Origin: Elymus sibiricus
Lineage: Eukaryota; Streptophyta; Magnoliopsida; Poales; Poaceae
NCBI GenBank assembly: GCA_039707655.1
Contig: CM077664.1
Location: 194,550,195 to 194,614,194, forward strand
Reading direction: 5' to 3'
DNA: 64,000 nucleotides
This document shows positions 23,556-33,839 of the stretch, one piece after another. Position 1 is the first letter of the stretch; each line of letters starts with the position of its first letter. The notes beneath the pieces were generated by a model that ran no database searches, was not told the DNA's origin, and saw nothing but the letters and a program-made list of their open reading frames with translations. A program made the translations under genes and the position numbers.

Positions 23556-24917
23556 GAAAGCGCGCTCGTCACCTTCCTTCGGGCAAACTCAGATGTCTTC
23601 GCCTGGAAAGCATCTGACTTGTCCGGTGTGCCGAGGGAGATGATCAAGCACCACTCAGCGGTGTGACCCAATGCACTCCCCGTCAAGCAAAAAGCGCGGC
23701 GCCAGGCGCCAGAAAAGCAAGATTTCATCGTCAAGGAAGTTCAGAAGCTCCAAGAAGCTGGAGTCATCCAAGAGGTGCGTCATCCTGAATGGTTCGCCAA
23801 CCCAGTCGTCGTCCCCAAGAAGGGCGGCAAGGAGCGTATGTGCGTTGACTTCACCAGTCTCAACAAGTTCTGCCCTCAGGATCCATTTCCGCTGCCTCGC
23901 ATCGACCAGATCGTGGACTCCACCGCCGGGTGCGATTTGCTATGCTTCCCAGATGCCTTCTCAGGCTATCACCAGATCAAGATGGCGGCTGAAGACGTGG
24001 AGAGGACGGCCTTTATCACCCCTTGCGGCATATACTGCTACGTCTGCATGCCCTTCGGCTTGAGAAGCGCGGGTGCCACTTTCCAACGGCTAATGCGCAT
24101 CACGCTGGGGCCTCAGATGGGGAGGAACGCAGAGGCCTACGTCGACGACATCGTGGTCAAGTCTCGCGAGGCTGGATCCCTCATCGTGGACCTCAAGGAA
24201 ACGTTTGCCAACCTGCACAAGGTCAACCTCAAGCTCAACCCCGAGAAGTGCGTCTTCGGAGTTCCCTCCGGCAAACTCCTCGGCTTCCTGGTCTCGCACC
24301 GAGGCATCGAGGCCAACCCTGAGAAGATCAAGGCCATCGAGAAAATGCGTCCTCCTCGGACCCTCAAGGAAATGCAGCGCTTGGCAGGATGTATGGCCTC
24401 CCTGGGGTGCTTCATCTCTAAGTTTGGCGAGCGAGCCCTGCCATTCTTCAAGCTCATGAAGAGATCTGGCTCCTTCAGGTGGACCCCTGAGGCAGACGCC
24501 GCCTTTGAAGACCTCAAGAGGTACCTCACGAGCCCACCCATCATGGTCGCTCCGCGCTCTCGCGAGCCCTTGCTCCTGTACTTGGCAGCCACCCCTCAGA
24601 CGGCCAGCGCGGCACTTGTAGCGGTGAGAGAGGAGTGCGTCTGTGCTAAGGAGAAGCCCTCCGCACCTCCTGAGCCTTCCGAGCCTCGTGAGCCCTCTGA
24701 GACTCGTGAGCCCCCCGAGCCTCGCGAACCTCCTGAGCCTCGTGAGCCCCCCGAGCCTCGCGGGCCTCCTGAGCCTCGTGAGCTCCCCGATCCCATCGAG
24801 CCTCGCGAGTCACCTGGAGAGAAAGCTGACACCGCAACCACGCGCCTCGTCGAACACCCCGTGTACTTCGTCAGCACCATGCTCAGGGACGCGCGCGAGC
24901 GCTACCCCATGCAGTAG
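23556..24917 (+). pseudogene. G2 reverse transcriptase and first RNase H, with a Pro-Glu-Arg repeat insert
   Basis: RT motifs in order: VVVPKKGGKERMCVDF, FPLPRIDQIVD, FPDAFSGYHQI, MPFGLRSAGATFQR, catalytic YVDDIVVK, LNPEKCVFG, GKLLGFLVS. The gypsy-type RNase H starts at EPLLLYLAA and is then interrupted (about 24655-24820) by tandem PEPREP modules absent from the matching part of G1. It resumes at HPVYFVSTML. Stops: TGA at 23663 and TAG at 24915. Confidence 0.88.
24655..24820 (+). repeat. GAGCCTCGYGAG-type tandem repeat encoding PEPRE modules
   Basis: About nine 18-bp-based copies of an EP(R/S)EP-coding unit lie in frame inside the RNase H of G2. The DNA unit contains the CCTCRYGAG word that recurs through the rest of G2. 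Confidence 0.85.
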
Positions 24918-27023
24918 AAGCTCCTCCTCACGCTCGTCGTCGCCTCCAGGAAGCTGCGCCACTACTTCCAGGGTCATCTCATCAAGGTCATCTCTTCCTA
25001 CCCCTTGGAGCAAGTTCTGCGCAGCCCCAACGCCGCCGGCCGCGTCGCCGAATGGAACATCGAGTTGCAAGCCTTCCAGCTGGAGTTCTCCACCACCATA
25101 GTCATCAAAGGCGCGGCTCTGGCCGACTTCGTGGCAGAGTGGACGGACACGTACGAGGAGGAGCCTCTCGAGGCCAAGTCCTTCCTGCCAGGGGACGAGG
25201 CTCCTGGCGCCTGGACCATGCACTTCGACGGCGCCTTCTCCCGACAGGGCGCAGGGGCTGGAGTCATGCTCACCTCGCCGACAGGAGACAGGCTCTATTA
25301 CGCCGTGCAGCTCTGCTTCAGGCACACCAATAAGGTTTCCAAAAACATCGCAGAGTATGAGGTCCTCATCGCTGGCCTCAAGGCCACGTTCGCTCTGGGC
25401 ATCAAGCGTCTGACCATCAAGGGCGACTCACAACTTCTCGTCAACTTCTCCAACAAAAGCTACAAGCCCAAGGATGAGCACATGGCCGCCTACTTAGAAG
25501 AGGTACGTAAACTTGAGAAGCGTTTTCTTGGCCTGGAGCTACAGCACGTTCCCCGCAGCGGCAACAAAGAGGCTGACGATATTGCCAAACGAGCATCTCG
25601 CCGCGAGCCTCAGAGCCCCGGCATCTTCGAGGAAAGGCTCCTCAAGCCATCAGCTGCACCCCCTGCCGCAAGCACCGCGCTCCTTCATGAGGAACTCCCG
25701 CCCGCACCGCCCACGGGTGTGCCAGACTACGGCCCAGCCTCAGGAGCCTGCCTGCTGCTGGTGCTGGAGCCTCAAGCAGATAGCTGGGCCGTGGAGTTCA
25801 AGGCCTACTTGCTTCACGGCACCCTCCCGGAGGAGGACTTAGAAGCAGAGCGCGTGGCCCGGCAGGCCACCGCTTACTGCTTACAAGATGGCGAGCTGTA
25901 CCGAAGGTGCCCCAATGGCATCTCGCTGTGGTGCATCTCTGAAGAACAAGGGCGCGAGTTGCTCACCGATATCCATGGAGGAGACTGCGGCCACCAGTTC
26001 TCGTCACGCACCCTCGTCAGCAAGGTGTTCCGCAGCGGCTTCTACTGGCCCACTGCGCTGCGTGACGCTACCGCGCTAGTCCAAGCATGCGAGGCCTGCC
26101 AGTTCCACGCCAAGCAGATCCACCAGCCGGCGCAGGGCCTCCAGACGATTCCCCTCTCATGGCCCTTCACGGTCTGGGGGCTGGATATCCTGGGACCTTT
26201 CCCTCGCGTGGCTGGCGGTTACCGCTACCTCTACGTCGCCATCGACAAGATCACCAAGTGGGCAAAGGTCGAGCTTGTGCCCACCATCCCGGCAGGCTCT
26301 GCCGTCAAGTTCATCAAGGGCCTCGTGAGCTGCTTTGGAGTTCCCAACCGCATCATCACCTACAATGGCTCCCAGTTCACGAGCAGCCTCTTCAGGTCCT
26401 ACTGCGCCAGCCTCGGCACGTAGATCTGCTACGCCTCGGTGGCGCACCCACGAAGCAATGGCCAGGCCGAGCGTGCCAACACCGAGGTCCTCAAGGGCCT
26501 CAAAACAAGGAGCTTCAAGAAGAAGCTCGAGGCCTGCAGCAAGGGCTGGCTCGACGAGCTGCAGTCCGTGCTGTGGTCCATCCGCACGACGGCAAGCAAG
26601 CCTACCGGCGAGACCCCCTTCTTCCTCGTCTACGGACCTGAGGCGGTCCTTCCATTGGAGCTAAAGCATGGCTCTCCGCGAGTCCTTGCCTTCGACGAGG
26701 CGCGTCAGGATGGCTCGCGGGAGACCGATTTGCTGCTCCTCGAGGAGGGCCGCCGCCAGGCCGCTCTTCGCGCCGCGAGGTACCAGCAGGCCTTGCGTCG
26801 CTTCCACAGCCGCAACATCCGCCCTCGCACTCTCGAGGTCGGCGACCTCATCCTGCGCAGGATCCTCTCCAGAGAGGGATTCCACAAACTCTCACCTATG
26901 TGGGAAGGCCCTTTCAGGGTCACTCATGTCTCCAGGCCCGGCGCAGCCCGGCTGGAGACGGAGGACGGAGTTCCTGTGCCTAACGGCTGGAACATCCAAC
27001 ACATCCGCAAGTTCTACCCGTGA
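24918..27023 (+). pseudogene. G2 second (archaeal-type) RNase H and integrase
   Basis: The rest of the first RNase H is followed by a second one with the acidic set in MHFDGAFSRQGAG, EYEVLIAGL, IKGDSQLL and NKEADDIAKR. A doubled RNase H is diagnostic of Tat-lineage gypsy elements. Integrase follows: zinc finger (HGGDCGHQF… CEACQFH), core (WGLDILGPF, then ITYNGSQF where a catalytic D is usual in the D-N-G position, and NGQAERAN), C-terminal domain ending HIRKFYP and TGA. TAG at 26420-26422 breaks the core. The D-to-Y change in ITYNGS is a second inactivating change. Confidence 0.88.
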
Positions 27024-27104
27024 CCCTCACGCATACGAACGAAATGGGGCTGTACACGCCCCGGAGCCTCTCATTACGTTCGCCTAATGGGCCCGCGAGA
27101 GCTC

Positions 27105-27377
27105 CTGCCCACGCCCAAGTGGAAGCCCCATGCTCCGTGCTGGCGGAATGATCGACCCGCGATCATACCCACACCCCGGTGGAAGCCCCATGCTCCGCGC
27201 TGGCGGAACAATCAACTGAGGGCGCCCCATGGGCTGCACCAACCTAAAGCTGACCCGTGCCGGACACGGCAGCCATTTTTCTCGTTTTGATGTGTAACTG
27301 AGGGCACCCCATGGGTTGCACCAACCTCAAGCTGACCCGTGCCATACACGGCAGCCGCATCTCGTTTTGGTTGTGTA
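27105..27377 (+). repeat. Two adjacent short duplications in the G2 3' region
   Basis: A 60-bp unit (GGAAGCCCCATGCTCCG…) occurs at 27121 and 27181, followed by an 82-bp unit (AACTGAGGGCrCCCCATGGG…) at 27214 and 27296. They lie 80-350 bp after the integrase stop, the same relative place as the 70-bp array of G1. From 27380 to 28315 there is non-coding 3' sequence with many CCTCRYGAG words. Confidence 0.85.
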
Positions 27378-28315
27378 ATGGGTTGCTATCTTACTTTAGT
27401 AAAGCTTCGGTTTCCTTACATGGTGTTTCGTCTTGTCTTTGCCTCACGAGCCTCGCGCGCTCACGACCTCCCTCATGAGCCCCACACGAGCGGGGGCTGG
27501 ACACGGTGTCTGTGCTTGCGTCAGTCCCAGCAGCGCTGAAAAATCCAAGCAACCGGGCTCTGGCTCGCGGGCCTGCCCCCGTGCACGCCACCCCACCAAG
27601 GTTCTTGGTGTCTTATCTCCTCGCGTAACGCCCATGAGCGAACCGGCGAGTGTGCGCTGCTCCCCTGTTGTTGAACATTCTGCATGTAGTTATCTCAGGA
27701 ACAGGTCCCCTGAGAGGTCTCCCGAGGATGCCTCGCAAGGTGGCCCGGTAACAAGACGCCCCCTCAGGGCCTCAGGAAGCTTCGCAGGCCCTGCCTTTGG
27801 AGCCAACCCACGATGGCCATCTCAGCAGGAGATCTCACGAGCGAAAACCTCACGAGGCGTACCCTACAAGTGGCGGCCCACCAGACACTATCCTGCACAG
27901 AGCTAAGTCTCCTGCCTCGCGAGCCGCCCTCGCCGTCTCCTAAGCCTTCCCCTCTAGCAACTTCACGAGCGCCGGCGTTCCTCTTGTCGCGAGCCGCTTG
28001 CACGTCAAAGGGGGACTCCCTGAGCATCGTGCCTCAGGAGCTCTCACTAGCTCCCGTTGCCCCTCACCTCCTGGCCTTGTCCAGGCATCACGACATGACA
28101 TACCAGCAACGGCTGTCGCCCGCTCGGGGGCTGGGTCCTGATGACGTAGAGCATGAAGGCGAGCAAAAAGAGAAAAGTAGGCCTCAGGAGAAAGCCTCAC
28201 GAGGGCACGAGTGTTCATTACAGCAAATCATAAAGTATTTAAACACAAAGGCACCATATTCATGCCCCCACGGGGTCACATCAGTCTAGTGCAGGGCGAC
28301 GAAGGAAAGAGGACC

Positions 28316-31300
28316 CTAAGAACTTGCGCCATCGTCGTCGCCGTCATCATGGTCGTCCTCGCCTCCTCCTGAGCTCTCACCACTGTCGCAGGAATACTTC
28401 CCAAGCAGCGCGTCCACGTGGCCTTCTGCCGCCTTTGCGAGGCCATCACGGAGCTCCTCGGGGACGGGGGCTATCACCTTGTCAAAATCAAAGCTGGGAT
28501 CGGCGTGAAGGAGGCGACTGAAGACGCGGGTCGCCGCCTGAGAGAAGAGGTCGTGGCACTCCTCCTCCAAGATGCCATCCACCTTCTTGGCCCCATCCTC
28601 GAGCCGCTCCACGAGCTTGATGGAGAAGTCGACGTAGTCGGCGTCGCAGGACCCGTGGAGGGCTTCAAGCCTCTCCTTGCAGATGGAGTTCACGGCGTCG
28701 CAGGCTCGAAGCTCGAGGGGGTGGAGCATCTTGACGCGTTCGCGCTGCCGCTCCCGCTCTTGATCCGCCTCGCCTCCGGCCTGCTCGGCGGCGCTGGTGG
28801 CGCCCCCCACTTGAAGACGAAGGGAGGACGGCTTGGCCTCGGCGCCGGAATGGGCCTGCGGCGCGGTCTCTCGGCGGGTCTCCTCCTCGGTGAGTGCCGC
28901 CTTGAGACCGGCAATTTCCTGCCGGAACTGCTCGCGCTCCATCTCGAAGGCGTCCTCCTGCCACTTCAGCTCCTTACCGTGCTCCTCAGTGAGCGCCAGG
29001 CGCGCCTCCGCTACCTTCGCATCAGCGTCCTCCTGGGCCTTCTTCTCCTTAGCCTCCAGCTGGGTGTTGGCCTCATCGACACGCTTCATGTGGGCATCAT
29101 GGGCGTCGGCCAGCTAGCGCCCCAGCGCCTCCAGGCGCCCCAGTGCCTCCAGGCGCCTGCGCTCCGTGGCCTGCTCGGTCAACACCCTCTCGAAATCTTC
29201 CGTCCGAGTCGCGAGGTATGATTCGCGGGCCGCAAGCTCCCTCTCGCGAGTAGCGAGGGCGCTTTCTCGCGCGTGGAACGACTGCGCCTGCGCGGCATGT
29301 TGATCCTGGAGCTCCTTCAGGCGGACCTCCGCCTCCTCGCGGCGCTTGACGGCCGCTTCGGCCTCCCGGAGAGCGCTCGCATGGACCTCCTTCGCCTTGG
29401 CGGCGTCCTTCTCGCTCGGTGCGCGAACGGCTTCGTTCTGGCGCTGGGCCGTCTCGACGGCGACGCTGAGCCGGCGCCACCCGTCAGCAAGCTCCAGGCG
29501 CTCCTCGGCGAGGCGCGCCTCCGCGTCCTGGAAGTCCGTCCTGAGCCGAGCGAGTGCGGCCTTGGCGTCGCCCAAGGCTCCAGGCCTGAGCAGGGCACGA
29601 CCGCTCACGAGTGCCAGGGGCCAGTCCGGGTCCGGCCCCCCATCGTTCTCCGTCGCCGTGGTCAGGGATGCCTCGGCACCACTTGCCATGGGCAGTGGGT
29701 CCGTCGGGGCTTCCCCCGCATTCGGCTGCGGTGGCACACGGTGGGGACTCGCCAAGCCCGCCGCGGCGCGCCCCGCGTCGCCTCCCCCCGTGCTAAGGGA
29801 GTCCTCTGGCGGGAGAGTGGGCCCTTTGACCTCCCCCATCACAGCTTCTTCCCTCGCGGCGGGGTCTGAGAGGAGCACGTCCCCACCTCGTGAGGCTGCC
29901 GCCCGAGGCTCCTCCGTCTTGGCCTCACGAGGCACGCCTGCGTGCGGCTCCGGGGGAACGGCCGGCTCCTCCTCGACTTCCGCATGCCTTGTCTCAGCGT
30001 CAGGGTGGCGGGCGGCCTCTCCATGCCCCCCGGCACCCGCAGCGGCCATTAATGCCCCCTGCGGGCTAGGGGTCACCTTCGCCTTTGTCGTTGTCTTCTT
30101 CTTCTTCCTCTGAACCCCGACGGACCTCCTGCGCAAGCAGAGGCTCAGCCCCGAGCCCAGACAAAGAGTACGAGCATCAAACGCCGGGAGGGGTAAGGGG
30201 AACTTACTCGTCGCTGGCGAACCACTTCCTCTTCTTCTCCACGAGGGGCGGGTCGTCGCTGCCGCCGTCAAGCGATGCCCCGGCTCCGCCGCTCGGTCCC
30301 CCGGAGTGGGCCGCGGTGGACCCAGACGCGTCGTCGCCTGCCTCGAGGGCCTGGGAAGTTTCGACCCCTTGGCGGACCTCTGGCGCTGGGGGATCGACCG
30401 CCCCCCGGCCGAGAGCCCCCTCCGCCGCGGGTGGCGCGCTGTCGGCGGCGTCATCCTCGGGGTCACAGAGGAGCTGATGGCGAGTGCGTGGTGGCGCCCG
30501 GTTGGCGTCCTCCTCTGCGCCCTCCTCCGAGTCCTCGTCACCGCCGCTGCCCCCTGAGTCCAGCTCCACCACGAGAGGGTTCTCATCGGGCCCGACGTGG
30601 CCATCCGGCATGAGACCCCACTAGTCAAAGAGAGGCATCTCCGCAACCAGCTCCGCCATCTCCTTGTAGCGGAACAGCGGGAGTGCATCCTCGGGCAGGT
30701 CCGCGGCAGGGGTGCTGAGCAGCGTCGCCAGGGCCCCATCCAGCACTTCTTGCTTCATGCTACCGGGGTGCAGCCTCATGGCATCGCCCGCGCCGGTGTA
30801 CTCCCACACGGGGTGCGGGTGCTGTTGGAGCGGCGCGATGCACCACCGCAGGTACTCCCTGACGACCGTCGCTCCCGATAGCTTTGCGGCCTGGTGCATG
30901 GCCATCCGCTCCAAGACGGGCTCCATCTTCGGGTCAGCGAGCTTCTCGTGCCCCCACCCGGAGTTCTTCTCAGCCGGGTCCGTCGGGATCATCAGGAGCC
31001 GGCTGGTCTGGCACGCGTCCATGTAGACCCAGCGCTGCCGGTAGCCCTCCACCTTCTTCGCAAACTTCAAATTGATGATGTTGTTCTCCATCCCCTTAAC
31101 GGTGAGGAACAACGTGCATCCGGAGCACTGGTCCGCCGCAGGCTGAAGAAGTGGCGGAAGAGCACCACCGAAGGCATCACGCCCACGAAAGCCTTGCAAT
31201 AAAAGGCAAACATGGCTAGGAAGAGGATGGAATTGGGTTGAAGGTGGAGGGCGTGAATCTGATAATGAGAGAGGATGGCGTAGAAAAAGTCCGAGAACGG

Positions 31301-31544
31301 CGGCACCAGCCCGGCGTAAATGTTGTGGAGGAAGAAGGGGTAGGCCGTCGCCCCCAGGTCACGCCGCGCGTGACCCCGGCCAGATCTGGGTCGCCTGATT
31401 CTCGTTCTGGTCGCCGGCCACCAGCGGGAGCACCTTGTCCAAGCCCTCCCGATCGATGATGGAGGAACGCTGCAGCGCCGCCCCGATGGCGGGCGCGCTT
31501 GGGGACGAGGCTGCCGCCTTTCCTTTTTTGCCGGCGGGCGCCAT
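28316..31544 (-). pseudogene. Antisense gene of G2, Transposase_28-like N-terminus and coiled coil
   Basis: Minus strand, from the ATG at 31544 (MAPAGKKGKAAASS). A Transposase_28-like region follows in a shifted frame (VPPFSDFFYAILSHYQIHAL, about 31290-31220), then WVYMDACQTSRLL. An acidic stretch leads to a GT-AG intron at 30207-30129 whose phase joins …WFASDE to RSVGVQRKKKK. The second exon has a long coiled coil (RERELAARESYLATRTEDFE) and an acidic end (GGGEDDHDDGDDDGASS, stop 28316). Stops at 30621 (TAG) and 29114 (TAG), plus at least two frameshifts in the first exon. It parallels the G1 antisense gene in place, strand and domain order. Confidence 0.75.
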
Positions 31545-31853
31545 CTAAGCGCGGCAGAGTCGCGGACGGAAGAGGAGGAAGTTGCGGAGCTCAGAGATGG
31601 GGTCGCGAGGAGCTGCGCATGAGAAGGAAGGCGCAGGGAAGCAGAGTATGCGAAGGAAGGTAATGATGGTCTCGCGTCGCCCGCGGCAGGCTTTATGTCA
31701 GCGCGGGTGGTTACCGAGGCATTGTGGGAGAAGTGGGGGCGTCCCCCATCACATCGTGCGCCACGCGTCATGCCTGCCCCCCAGGCGGTTAGGGCCCGCG
31801 CCGTTTCACCTCCTAGTAGGCGGGAACATGCGCGCCGCGGGCCCGGGGGCTAC

Positions 31854-32752
31854 TGTCAGGCCCATGGAACCCAGGGTATCCTAGACCGTCTGTCTTTGGC
31901 CCAGGGCGCAACACCTGGCGTACGCCCGGCAGGCCGTCACCATCGAGTATCTCACCAAGACCCCTCATGAGGCCTTGGCCTCCTGAGGACCCCTCCTCAC
32001 GGAGCGGCAAACAAGACTCAGCATCTTCACCAGCAGCCTCGCGAGGCCCTCTTGCGAGGCGGCCTCCTGAGGCACCCTCCCGAAGGCGCTCAAGACAAGG
32101 GCTATTCGGTCCGGTTGCGCGGTCTCGTGCCCGTCACGTGGGTGACGCGCGTGGCGACGAACGGCGACAGAGGCCGTGCCAGCGGGCGCGGATGAAGAGG
32201 GTTTCCCCATTCGTGCTAAGGGAACAAGGCCAGCAATCCACTTCCCAAAGTAACCCCAAAGGTTGCCCGATCGGCGAAAGAAGACCAAGACGGCGGGCGC
32301 GCCAGGCGGTGGTCATCACCGAGCCCACCGGCGCGTCATGGATCATGCTTTAGCAGGCGAAGACCGCCTTTAGTCAAGATAGCCTGAGCGCCTGTCCCCT
32401 TTCAAAACCCGCCAAGTGTGGCAACCCTTCCCGCCTAAATTTTGAGGGGGAAGAAGACCAAGGCGGGTATAAAGGGACAATGCTGCCATTGTGGTAGAGG
32501 ATCGACTCCTTCCTCTCCTACCTTGTACGCGAGAACACCTTCTGGTTGACTGCAATCCCAACCAAGCAGGAGTAGCGTTTTACACCGCAAGGTGGCCCGA
32601 ACCTGGGTAAAACCACTGAGTCCACGGTCCACTCCTGCTAGCGCGCTCCCACCGTAGCTTCGCCGTAGTTAGGCTATGGTAGGGGATGAGGAGGTAGGAA
32701 CGAGCTCACCCCAGTGTTCGAACCTTTGGTCCCCGGAGCCCCAACTCCGACA
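31854..32752 (+). repeat. G2 3' LTR
   Basis: 899 bp, TGTCAGGCCC…CCGACA. A G-rich tract (GGGCCCGGGGGCTAC, 31839-31853) stands directly before it as the likely polypurine site. TATAAA at 32468-32473. Confidence 0.92.
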
Positions 32753-32757
32753 AAGCT

Positions 32758-33839
32758 CGGGGCTCTTCCTCGCTCTTGGTGAAGTTGTAGAGCTGGTAGG
32801 CTCCGTTATTCAGCACCTTCGATATCGCGAAGGGCCCCTGCCACGGAGGCGCCAGCTTGTGAGGCTTCTGTTGATCCAGTCGGAGGACCAGGCCGCCTTC
32901 CTGGAGAGCGCGTCCCCTGACATGTCTATCATGACAGCGGCATAGGTCTTGTTGATAGGCAGTCGTCCTGACAAGGGCCAACTCGCGCTCTTCCTCCAGC
33001 AGGTCGAGACCATCTTGACGTGCTTCCTCTGCCTCAGCCTCCGAGTAAAGGTCCACTCGGGGGGAGTTGTGGAGCAGATCACTCGGCAGGACAGCCTCTG
33101 AGCCATACACCAAGAAGAACGGAGTGCGCTTCGTGGACCGGTTTGGGGTCGTCCGTAAGCCCCAGAGGACCGATGGCAGTTCGGTGACCCAGGCTCTTGC
33201 TGCATGCTTCAGGTCACGCATGAGACGCGGCTTGAGCCCCTGGAGTATCAGTCCATTCGCCCGCTCTACTTGTCCATTCAACTGCGGGTGAGCCACGGAG
33301 GCGTAATCGACCCGAGTGCCCTGAGAATAACAGAACTCGCGGAATTCGTCTGAGTCGAAGTTCGACCCATTATCTGTGATGATGCCGTGGGGGACTCCAA
33401 ATCGGAAGACTATTTCCTTGATGAACTTGATCGCAGTCGAGGAGTCTAGCTTCTTTATGGGCTTCATTTCGATCCACTTGGTGAACTTATCCACTGCGAC
33501 CAACAGATGCGTGAACCCACTAGCCCCGGTCCGGAGTGGACCAACCATGTTGATTCCCCAAACCGCGAATGGCTAGGCGAGTGGAATTGTCTTCAGTGCG
33601 GACGCTGGCTTGTGCGACTGATTTCCATAAAACTGACATCCAACGCAATGGTCAACGAGATCACGAGCGGCTTCGTTGGCTCTGGGCCAATAGAAACCTG
33701 CCCGAAATGCTTTGGCGACCAAGGTCCGGGAGGAAGCATGGTGACCACAAGTTCCCGAATGAATCTCCTCCAGGATCTGCTGCCCTTCCTCCGGTGTGAT
33801 GCAACGCTGAGTGACGCCGGTGGCGCTCTTGTTGTAAAG
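32758..33839 (-). pseudogene. G1 integrase
   Basis: Minus strand: zinc finger (HSGTCGHHASSRT… CVGCQFYG), core with WGINMVGPL, ITDNGSNFDS, HPQLNGQVERANG, then the chromodomain-less C-terminus to EEPRA, where G2 enters within the final codons. The rest is at 11217-11256. Stops at 33840 (end of the RNase H frame) and near 33573 (LA*PFAVW) break it. Catalytic residues are otherwise present. Confidence 0.87.

Larger units (their letters stand above)
11257..32752 (+). mobile_element. Tat-type Ty3/gypsy retrotransposon G2 (contains C1)
   Basis: G2 is bounded by 900-bp and 899-bp LTRs and AAGCT duplications (11252-11256 and 32753-32757). Its own length without C1 is about 12.6 kb. Sense is plus: LTR, primer site, gag, protease, RT, two RNase H domains, integrase (stop at 27021-27023), then a 3' region with short duplications and a minus-strand gene, then the 3' LTR. 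LTRs differ at roughly 5% of sites by eye. Gag-pol has at least seven in-frame stops, mostly TAG. It belongs to the same broad lineage as G1 but shares no LTR sequence with it. Confidence 0.9.

Noticed and set aside
24596..24880. Gly/Ser/Arg-rich minus-strand ORF (RGSGG repeats)
   Set aside because: It is the reverse reading of the PEPRE-coding repeat in G2.
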